Of a stretch of 14,465 bases of DNA, positions 1 through 5,988 are shown in pieces. This DNA comes from an uncultured Actinomycetes bacterium (lineage in GTDB: Bacteria > Actinomycetota > Actinomycetes > Nanopelagicales > Nanopelagicaceae). The notes under the pieces are model-generated. The model was not told the origin of the DNA and did not search any database. It saw nothing but the letters and a program-made list of their open reading frames with translations. The stretch covers positions 1 to 14,465 of the forward strand of contig CAINSH010000083.1 in assembly GCA_903852955.1 (NCBI GenBank), in the 5' to 3' direction. A program made the position numbers and the translations under genes. Each line of letters opens with the position of its first letter. The first letter of the stretch is position 1.

Positions 1-78
1 ACGAGTCTTTACCTGTGAGTGTGAAACGTTATTGCCAAAGCTGGGCCCTTTGCCACAGATATCGCATGTTGATGCCAC
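1..78 (-). CDS. rpmB: 50S ribosomal protein L28 (5' part, runs off left edge)
   Basis: The minus strand reads from a GTG at 78-76 through 26 codons to the window edge without a stop. The product begins MASTCDICGKGPSFGNNVSH and continues SQVKTR, which is the recognisable N-terminus of bacterial L28, a protein of the large ribosomal subunit. Cys5 and Cys8 form the first CxxC of the zinc-binding (C+) version found in many actinobacteria; the partner Cys pair would lie outside the window. An AGGAG Shine-Dalgarno sequence sits 7 nt before the GTG (minus strand of 86-90), which fixes the start. The gene is divergent from cydA. Only about 40% of the usual 60-odd residues is visible. The identification is by sequence pattern and is firm despite the short length. 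Confidence 0.92.
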   Translation of the reverse strand, partial: MASTCDICGKGPSFGNNVSHSQVKTR

Positions 79-160
79 AGCGGTACTCCTTTTATATGTG
101 AATTCATTTAGCCCTTAGCGGGCAAGGCGAAAGGGTATCGCGAGCGGGTGGGCAGACGCC

Positions 161-237
161 AATTGGCAAAGGCAGTAGTGGTGCCCCTCAGCGTAATGAG
201 CGTAAAAAAATGCGCGTGAGCGCTGCCACAGCCAATT
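161..237 (+). repeat. Two-part inverted repeat in the cydA leader (possible RNA arm)
   Basis: AATTGGC at 161-167 is perfectly complementary to GCCAATT at 231-237. GGCAG at 171-175 is complementary to CTGCC at 223-227. The two helices are separated by a symmetric 3-nt by 3-nt internal loop (AAA at 168-170 and ACA at 228-230). The enclosed segment contains a GCGC-GTGA-GCGC hairpin at 212-223 with a GNRA-type loop; its last base overlaps the second helix, so the two could not both be complete. The repeat is read directly from the sequence. That it folds as RNA, and on which strand, is inference. Confidence 0.5.
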
Positions 238-277
238 TTGAAGATATCTCATCGTGGGCGCGAGCAAAATTAGGAAC

Positions 278-295
278 GAGCCGGTAGAGCGGCTC
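278..295 (+). repeat. 6-bp hairpin shortly upstream of cydA
   Basis: GAGCCG at 278-283 and CGGCTC at 290-295 form a perfect 6-bp stem around the 6-nt loop GTAGAG. It ends 21 nt before the preferred cydA start and just before the G-run at 302-305 that is the best ribosome-binding candidate. It could affect translation initiation, but that is inference. It has no downstream T-run, so it is not a terminator. Confidence 0.5.
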
Positions 296-316
296 AGAAT
301 CGGGGAAATGAGTTCC

Positions 317-1720
317 ATGAACTCCTTAGATCTAGCTAGATGGCAATTCGCCATCACAACTGTGTATCACTTCTTATTCGTACCAATCACAATCGGCATG
401 GGCTTTTTAGTAGCCGGCCTACAGACCGCTTGGTATCGCACTGGCAAGCTGCAATATCTGCGGGCCACTAAATTCTTCGGCACGTTATTTCTTATTAACG
501 TTGCTATCGGCGTCATTACAGGAATCGTTCAAGAGTTCCAATTTGGAATGAACTGGTCCTCGTATAGTCGCTTTGTAGGTGACATCTTCGGTGCACCTCT
601 TGCCATGGAAGGTCTATTAGCGTTCTTCCTTGAATCAACATTTTTAGGGCTATGGATTTTCGGATGGGATCGCCTATCCAAGAAGCTTCACTTGGCAACA
701 ATCTGGATCGCAGCAACAGGTACTTTGCTTTCTGCCTATTTCATTTTGGCAGCAAACTCTTGGATGCAGCACCCGGTTGCCTATACATATAACGCAGAAA
801 AAAATCGAGCTGAGTTAACAAATATTATGGAAGTCTTGACTCAAAAGACTGCGCTTGCAACTTTCTTCCACACTATTCCATCGGCGGCATTTACAGCTGG
901 TGCATTTATCGCTGGAATTTCAGCGTTTCTCATCATTAAGGGCAAAGACGTACAAATGGCTCGCGGTACTTTCAAACTCGGTGCAATCACAATGATTGTA
1001 AGTTTTGTCCTTGTTGGAATTTCAGGCGACTTAACCGCCCGTGTAATGACAGAACAGCAACCAATGAAGATGGCTGCGGCTGAAGCACTCTACGACTCAC
1101 AGTCAAGTGCGCCATTTTCTCTACTTACTATTGGGACTCTTGATGGCTCAAAATCTGTTTTCCAGATCGGACTTCCTTCAGTTCTTTCATTTATGTCGAC
1201 TGGAAATTTCGATGGCGTTGTTGAAGGCGTAAATGATCTTGAAGCCAAATATGACAAACAGTTCGGCGCAGGCGATTACACACCAAATATCCCGCTGGCA
1301 TATTGGTCATTCCGTTTGATGATGGGCTTTGGATTTATCGGAGTGTTCTTCGCACTTCTAGCTTTGTGGCAGATGCGTAAAGGCGGAACACCTAAGGGTA
1401 AGTGGTTCTACCCAGCCATGATTTCGCTTCCATTCCTTCCACTTCTTGCAAATTCATTTGGTTGGATTTTTACTGAAACTGCACGTCAACCTTGGGCTGT
1501 TTTTGGTTTAATCAAAACTGCCGATGGCGTAAGCGCAGTCGTATCAGCTGGCGCAGTTTTGTTCACAATGATTGTCTTCACGCTTTTGTACGGCTTCCTT
1601 GCATTTATTGAAGTAGGTCTTACTTTGCGAGTTATCAAGATGGGACCTGCTGAAGAGCTTGATTATGCAGATCCAAAGCTCGGTGGAAGCGAAGACAAAC
1701 AACTCGTGATGGCTTATTAA
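317..1720 (+). CDS. cydA: Cytochrome bd-type quinol oxidase subunit I
   Basis: CydA is the membrane subunit that carries hemes b558, b595 and d, oxidises quinol and reduces oxygen to water. The 467-aa product (ATG at 317) begins MNSLDLARWQFAITTVYHFL, the usual CydA N-terminus. In-frame starts at 254 and 308 would add residues without homology, and GGGG at 302-305 is better spaced for 317. By comparison with E. coli, the ligands are His18 (heme d), His185 and Met335 (b558, the latter in WSFRLMMG), Glu98/Glu106 in MEGLLAFFLEST, and Glu387. The normally invariant GRQPW motif reads ARQPW (389-393). The protein has multiple hydrophobic segments and the short Q-loop form. It leads a cydABDC operon and ends 15 nt before cydB. 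Confidence 0.97.
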   Translation: MNSLDLARWQFAITTVYHFLFVPITIGMGFLVAGLQTAWYRTGKLQYLRATKFFGTLFLINVAIGVITGIVQEFQFGMNWSSYSRFVGDIFGAPLAMEGLLAFFLESTFLGLWIFGWDRLSKKLHLATIWIAATGTLLSAYFILAANSWMQHPVAYTYNAEKNRAELTNIMEVLTQKTALATFFHTIPSAAFTAGAFIAGISAFLIIKGKDVQMARGTFKLGAITMIVSFVLVGISGDLTARVMTEQQPMKMAAAEALYDSQSSAPFSLLTIGTLDGSKSVFQIGLPSVLSFMSTGNFDGVVEGVNDLEAKYDKQFGAGDYTPNIPLAYWSFRLMMGFGFIGVFFALLALWQMRKGGTPKGKWFYPAMISLPFLPLLANSFGWIFTETARQPWAVFGLIKTADGVSAVVSAGAVLFTMIVFTLLYGFLAFIEVGLTLRVIKMGPAEELDYADPKLGGSEDKQLVMAY

Positions 1721-1735
1721 GAAAGGGGTATGGAC

Positions 1736-2794
1736 ATGTCATTTCAAACAGTATGGTTTTTATTAATCGCAGTTCTATGGGTCGGATACTTCATTCTTGA
1801 AGGCTTTGACTTTGGTGTCGGAATGCTCGTACGCGCAGTCTCAAAAAATGAGGCAGACCGACGCGCAGTTCTAACAACGTTAGGTCCAGTTTGGGACGGC
1901 AACGAAGTGTGGTTACTCGTTGCAGGTGGCGCAACATTTGCAGCTTTCCCCGAGTGGTATGCAACGTTGTTTAGTGGATTTTACCTTCCGCTCTTTCTTA
2001 TCCTAGTTTCATTAATTGTTCGTGGGGTTTCTTTTGAATACCGCAGCAAGTATGGAAAGGCGCAATGGCGTCAACGTTGGGATATTGCAATTCTGATAAG
2101 TAGTTTCATTCCTGCACTTTTGTGGGGTGTCGCATTTGCAAATATTGTTCGTGGAGTTCCAATAGAAAAAGCTGCAAGTGGATCACTTGAATACACGGGC
2201 GGTTTTTTCAACCTTCTCAACCCATATGCCTTATTAGGCGGCGTTGTAACTCTTACAGTATTTCTAACCCACGGTGCAATTTTTCTATCATTGAAAACTT
2301 CCGGCGAAATCCGTGTACGTGCTCAGGCGATTGCTAAGAAGACAGGTCTAGTTGCAGCAGTTGCTGCAGTTGGATTCTTGGCCTGGACAAATTTGATGCT
2401 TCCAGAGATTAATGCGCGTGTGTTAACTCTTTCAATCATCGTTGCAGTGCTCTGGGTTGCCGGTATAGCTGCAAACCTCATCGGACGCGAAGGCTGGGCA
2501 TTTATTTTCTCAGCCGGCACGATCGCTGTGTTTGTATCAACTCTTTTCTACGCTTTGTATCCACGCGTTATGCCAAGCTCACTTGGATCACAATTTGATC
2601 TCACCATCACAAATGCATCTAGCACCGATTACACACTTAAAGTAATGACCGTAGTTGCTGTGATTCTGACTCCAATTGTCCTGATCTATCAGGGCTGGAC
2701 TTACTGGGTATTCCGCAAGCGCGTAAGTGCTAGTCAGATTACTAACCCAGACCATGGCGTACTAGATGCAGTAAGTCATATCCTGCATAAGTGA
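1736..2794 (+). CDS. cydB: Cytochrome bd-type quinol oxidase subunit II
   Basis: CydB is the second, structurally similar integral membrane subunit of the bd oxidase and is needed for a stable oxidase complex. The 352-aa product starts MSFQTVWFLLIAVLWVGYFI. It contains the family motifs EGFDFGVG (22-29) and PVWDGNEVWL (51-60) followed by a Gly/Ala/Phe-rich segment, and about eight hydrophobic helices. An ATG also occurs 6 nt upstream at 1730, but the Shine-Dalgarno sequence AAAGGGG (1722-1728) is 1 nt from that start and 7 nt from the ATG at 1736, so 1736 is preferred. Its stop overlaps the GTG of cydD by 4 nt (GTGA), implying translational coupling. Length and motifs are normal for the family. 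Confidence 0.97.
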   Translation: MSFQTVWFLLIAVLWVGYFILEGFDFGVGMLVRAVSKNEADRRAVLTTLGPVWDGNEVWLLVAGGATFAAFPEWYATLFSGFYLPLFLILVSLIVRGVSFEYRSKYGKAQWRQRWDIAILISSFIPALLWGVAFANIVRGVPIEKAASGSLEYTGGFFNLLNPYALLGGVVTLTVFLTHGAIFLSLKTSGEIRVRAQAIAKKTGLVAAVAAVGFLAWTNLMLPEINARVLTLSIIVAVLWVAGIAANLIGREGWAFIFSAGTIAVFVSTLFYALYPRVMPSSLGSQFDLTITNASSTDYTLKVMTVVAVILTPIVLIYQGWTYWVFRKRVSASQITNPDHGVLDAVSHILHK

Positions 2795-4410
2795 AATCTG
2801 TTGATCTGCGGCTACTGCTCTCGAGGGGCGGTAGCCGCAGAGTTTTATCTGTGGCAGTTATTGCAGCGCTTCTATGGTCTGTGGCAATTGTTGTTAGTGC
2901 ACTGATATTAAGTTCACTTATTTCCGGCATCATTAATCACACTGGTTCTTTGCCTACCCTTTTGATTTATTTGGCCTGCGCGTGGGGATTTCGGGCAATC
3001 TTTCAATCAAGCTTTGAATATTGGTGCAGCTTGCAAGCGGTGCGAATTAAGCAGCAGATTCGCTCCGAAGTTACTGAATCACTGGGTAGTTACTCCAACC
3101 TTTCTGGCGCACATGTCAGCACTTTGCTCGTAAAAGGTTTGAACTCCCTTGATATTTACTTAGGCCGCTTTGTTCCGCAAATGTTCTTTGCCTCGATAAC
3201 CCCATTCGTTGTAATTGCAACAATTATGATTCTTGATCCACTTTCAGGAATAATTGCTCTGCTTACTCTGCCCTTAATCCCGATTTTTGGAGCTTTGATT
3301 GGAAAATATACTGCAGATTCGGTAGCCAGGAAATGGCAAAGCCTAGGTTTGCTTTCAAAATACTTTGAGGATTCATTACGTGGCTTTGTAACGTTAAAGA
3401 TTTTTAACCGCCATGAGAGCCAGAGCCAGCGAATCGCTGCAATGGGGGATAGATATACAAGTGAGACTATGAAAGTTTTGCGTATTTCATTTCTGTCGGC
3501 GCTAGCCCTTGAACTGTGCGCAACAATTTCTGTGGCACTTATCGCTGTTTCAATCGGAATTCGCTTAGTCGATGATCACATAAGTTTTGTGCACGCCCTT
3601 GCAGTATTAATCCTTGCACCCGAGGTGTATTTTCCGCTTCGTAATGCGGCATCTCTTTTCCATGCATCTGCTGATGGGTCTCAAGCATTTGCCGAACTAA
3701 ATCAACTCAAAAATTTAGGTTTGGGTAGGGCTGAGCAAATAAACCGAGATTTTTCTACGTTTTCAAAGATTTCTTGGCAGGAATGGGAACTAGACATTCC
3801 AGGCCGCATTAATTCAAAAATTGCGGCGCAAGAACTACATAGCGGTGAGATTCACTTTATAGTCGGAGATTCTGGAAGTGGTAAAACAAGTTTTGCAATG
3901 AATCTTTTAGGTGTGACAGATAGCGCCTCGATTTACATCGATGATCAACCTCTAAGAACCCAAAATCAAGATAGTTGGTTTAGCGCTATCGGTTGGATTC
4001 CGCAGACCCCAGCTCTTGCATCGGGCTCTGTACGTAAGCAATTTACTTTAGTAAAACCGATGATTGACGATGCCACTATTAGTGGGCTACTTGGTAGCTG
4101 TGGTTTGTCTCTGACAGATCTAACTCTTGGTTTAGAAACCGAGATTGGTGCCGATGGTGAAGGTGGATCTGCTGTTTCAGGTGGGCAGTTACGCAAGATT
4201 GCAATTGCCCGTGCACTTGCGGCTAAACCACGATTAATAATCGCCGATGAACCCACTGCCGATCTAGATCAAGAAAGTAGTGAGAAAGTTTTAGGCGTAT
4301 TGCGTGAATATGCACAAACCGGGGCAATAGTCATCTGTATTTCCCACGATCTTTCAATTTTGAAAGATACAGATAGCATCTCAAGATTTAAACGTGGTGT
4401 ACTTCTATGA
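2791..4410 (+). CDS. cydD: CydD, ABC transporter subunit for cytochrome bd assembly
   Basis: CydD pairs with CydC as a heterodimeric ABC exporter of the inner membrane required for cytochrome bd maturation (reported substrates include thiols and, more recently, heme). The 539-aa product has a six-helix membrane domain (about 20-290) ending in the CydD-like stretch LAPEVYFPLRNAASLFHASADG. An ATPase domain follows: Walker A GDSGSGKT (359-366), Q-loop Gln405, signature VSGGQ (462-466), Walker B ending at Asp486-Glu487, and His519. The GTG start overlaps the cydB stop (GTGA) with no clear Shine-Dalgarno. The residues VDLRLLL and GGSRRVL match the usual CydD N-terminus, so I keep this start rather than the in-frame GTG at 2851. 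The early codons contain a strong hairpin (2805-2841). The stop overlaps the cydC ATG. Confidence 0.95.
   Translation: MKSVDLRLLLSRGGSRRVLSVAVIAALLWSVAIVVSALILSSLISGIINHTGSLPTLLIYLACAWGFRAIFQSSFEYWCSLQAVRIKQQIRSEVTESLGSYSNLSGAHVSTLLVKGLNSLDIYLGRFVPQMFFASITPFVVIATIMILDPLSGIIALLTLPLIPIFGALIGKYTADSVARKWQSLGLLSKYFEDSLRGFVTLKIFNRHESQSQRIAAMGDRYTSETMKVLRISFLSALALELCATISVALIAVSIGIRLVDDHISFVHALAVLILAPEVYFPLRNAASLFHASADGSQAFAELNQLKNLGLGRAEQINRDFSTFSKISWQEWELDIPGRINSKIAAQELHSGEIHFIVGDSGSGKTSFAMNLLGVTDSASIYIDDQPLRTQNQDSWFSAIGWIPQTPALASGSVRKQFTLVKPMIDDATISGLLGSCGLSLTDLTLGLETEIGADGEGGSAVSGGQLRKIAIARALAAKPRLIIADEPTADLDQESSEKVLGVLREYAQTGAIVICISHDLSILKDTDSISRFKRGVLL
2805..2841 (+). promoter_or_regulatory. 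Strong hairpin plus T-run inside the start of cydD (terminator-like)
   Basis: Positions 2805-2815 and 2831-2841 are an 11-bp perfect inverted repeat (core CTGCGGCTAC / GTAGCCGCAG). Bases 2816-2820 and 2826-2830 can extend the stem by five more pairs, two of them G-U, leaving a 5-nt loop, TCGAG. TTTT follows at 2843-2846. This resembles an intrinsic terminator but lies 14-50 nt inside cydD, where it encodes LRLLLSRGGSRR. The repeat is certain. A role in partial termination, mRNA processing or setting the CydAB:CydDC ratio is inference. Confidence 0.5.
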
Positions 4411-5966
4411 TGTTGATTGCCTACTTCCTTGGAGCGTTTGCTTTTATCGGAGGCATTGGTCTAACGATTTCAAGTGGCTGGCTCATCACCATGGCCGCAT
4501 CTCACCCACCAATTTTGACGCTGGGTGTCGCAATTGTCATGGTCCGTTTTTTTGGAATTTTTAGATCCGCGGCCAGATATGGCGAGAGGTTAATGAGCCA
4601 CAGAGTTGTTTTTGCTCGCCTTACCCAACTGCGTGTAGGAATTTACTCAAGAATCGCTAGTGCATCAATCACGTCTGCGCGCAGATTCAATTCGGGAACA
4701 GTTGTAAAGACGATTGTTGATGATGTCGAAAGAGCCCAGGAATATCAGCTTCGCATCAAACTTCCTCATGCATCCGCGGTTATCTCACTCATTACTGGCG
4801 CACTTATTGGTCTCTGGGTTCGCCCGCAATCTCTCTTTATTACCGTGCCAGTGTGTGCGATGTTGCTTGGTGTAATTCCGGTACTGATTAAATCTCGAAG
4901 CGAACAACTTGCGGCTGAAATCGAAAGTAATGAGAATCGATATACCGCCCAAGTGCAATCCAGTGTGCATGGAGTTATCGAGGCGGCAATTTACGGGTAT
5001 TTGGATCAAAATCTATTGGCTTCAAAAATAGAAGAAGAGCGCATTAAGAATAAGGAAGAGCGCTTGCTCAAGAACATATTTGCTTACGCAACACTTACCA
5101 ACCTACTAATTGCTGGTTCGGTTGTTGGTTTTGCTGGCCTTGCTTATTCATTGTCACAAACACTTGAGTTGCCACCAGTCCAAGTAACGATGTTGATTTT
5201 TCTTCCGCTAGTAATTTTTGAAGCAATCACGGCTTGGTATCCAAATCTATTTGTCGCCGGTAAGTTAATTAAATCCCAACGCTCAGTAGATGATCTAATG
5301 GAAGGGCCTATTGAAGAAAACCAGACTGCTTCACTCGAAGAAGAGATTAGGAAGATAGAAGTAGACCAGTTAACGGTCACTTGGGATGAAAACTTTATGG
5401 TTCCGGTTTCTTTTGGGCTGACTGCAGGAGAAAAATTAGTAATTCGTGGTCGAAGCGGAAGTGGTAAATCAACCCTTGCCATGGGGCTGCTTTCTTTGTT
5501 GCCATATCAGGGTTCTATTAAAATCAACGGTAACGAGCTTTCAACATATAAAAATAGTAATTCTCGAATTGTTGGCACGGTGCAACGCTCACATATTTTT
5601 AACACAACGCTTCGCGAGAATCTAAAAATAGCCAATCAAGATGCAACCGACCAAGAGTTAATTGATGCATTGCACTGTGTGGAATTGGGTCAACTTCTAG
5701 AGGAAATGGCATTTGGCCTAGATACTGTGATTGGTGAGTTCGGAAGAGTGATTTCCGGTGGAGAAGCAAAGCGTTTGGCGATTGCGCGCGTACTTTTGGC
5801 TAAAGCTGATGTTTATATTCTGGATGAACCTACGGAGCATCTAGACCAAGAGTTGGCAAAGCGTTTAGAAGCTTCGATTTCGAAGCGATTGGTTTCAAAA
5901 ATTCTTATCGTAATCACCCACTCCGGTTGGAATGATTTAGATAAAACGCTGACAATGAGCCGGTAA
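4407..5966 (+). CDS. cydC: CydC, ABC transporter subunit for cytochrome bd assembly
   Basis: CydC is the partner of CydD in the transporter needed to assemble cytochrome bd. The 519-aa product has an N-terminal membrane domain with the family-like stretch SSGWLITMAASHPPIL then VRFFGIFRSAARYGERLMSH (about 22-65). An ATPase domain follows: Walker A GRSGSGKS (348-355), Q-loop Gln393, signature ISGGE (449-453), Walker B YILDEP (470-475) and His505. The ATG overlaps the cydD stop by 4 nt (ATGA); a second ATG follows at once at 4410. The first membrane helix begins at residue 3, so the cytoplasmic N-terminal extension usual for CydC is missing. An in-frame stop at 4389-4391 rules out an upstream start. 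It is the last gene of the cyd operon. Confidence 0.95.
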   Translation: MMLIAYFLGAFAFIGGIGLTISSGWLITMAASHPPILTLGVAIVMVRFFGIFRSAARYGERLMSHRVVFARLTQLRVGIYSRIASASITSARRFNSGTVVKTIVDDVERAQEYQLRIKLPHASAVISLITGALIGLWVRPQSLFITVPVCAMLLGVIPVLIKSRSEQLAAEIESNENRYTAQVQSSVHGVIEAAIYGYLDQNLLASKIEEERIKNKEERLLKNIFAYATLTNLLIAGSVVGFAGLAYSLSQTLELPPVQVTMLIFLPLVIFEAITAWYPNLFVAGKLIKSQRSVDDLMEGPIEENQTASLEEEIRKIEVDQLTVTWDENFMVPVSFGLTAGEKLVIRGRSGSGKSTLAMGLLSLLPYQGSIKINGNELSTYKNSNSRIVGTVQRSHIFNTTLRENLKIANQDATDQELIDALHCVELGQLLEEMAFGLDTVIGEFGRVISGGEAKRLAIARVLLAKADVYILDEPTEHLDQELAKRLEASISKRLVSKILIVITHSGWNDLDKTLTMSR

Positions 5967-5988
5967 CTTCGCCTTTTATTGGCCAAAG

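Larger units (their letters stand above)
79..316. promoter_or_regulatory. rpmB-cydA divergent intergenic region with complementary segments
   Basis: This 238-bp spacer separates the divergent starts of rpmB and cydA and must hold the promoters of both. I see no convincing -35/-10 pair and no clear Rex-type operator. It is visibly richer in G and C than the genes beside it and contains several inverted repeats: 111-114/120-123, 161-175/223-237, 212-215/220-223 and 278-283/290-295. The minus strand carries the rpmB ribosome binding site at 86-90. A T7 tract on the minus strand (A7 at 204-210 on plus) follows a short GC stem. No ORF here has a recognisable product. Confidence 0.6.

Noticed and set aside
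189..225. Possible kink-turn (tandem G-A) in the cydA leader
   Set aside because: CAGCG/CGCTG and GCG/CGC can pair around a GA-containing internal loop, but the bulge spacing does not fit a standard kink-turn and the pairing competes with the 171-175/223-227 helix.
275..305. tRNA-like D-arm sequence (CCGGTAGAGCGGCTC)
   Set aside because: No acceptor stem, anticodon arm or T-arm can be placed around it; the match is local and explained by the hairpin.
254..316. Longer CydA N-terminus from the ATG at 254
   Set aside because: The extra 21 residues (MGASKIRNEPVERLRIGEMSS) do not resemble CydA, whose family start is at MNSLDLARWQF, and the coding would run through the 278-295 hairpin and the G-run.
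79..316. Rex or other redox-regulator operator before cydA
   Set aside because: Rex-type sites (TTGTGAA-N4-TTCACAA-like) were sought and none was found.
115..357. 80-codon minus-strand reading frame between rpmB and cydA
   Set aside because: No recognisable product or domain, and it overlaps the start of cydA. The true minus-strand gene here is rpmB, starting at 78.
2851..4410. Shorter CydD from the in-frame GTG at 2851, after the hairpin
   Set aside because: It would put the hairpin outside the gene as a normal terminator, but the residues before it (VDLRLLL...GGSRRVL) resemble the usual CydD N-terminus, and the GTGA overlap with cydB supports 2791.
5871..5886. GCTTCG-ATTT-CGAAGC hairpin near the end of cydC
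   Set aside because: Only 6 bp, inside coding sequence, with no following T-run, about 80 nt before the stop. Likely a by-product of the codons.
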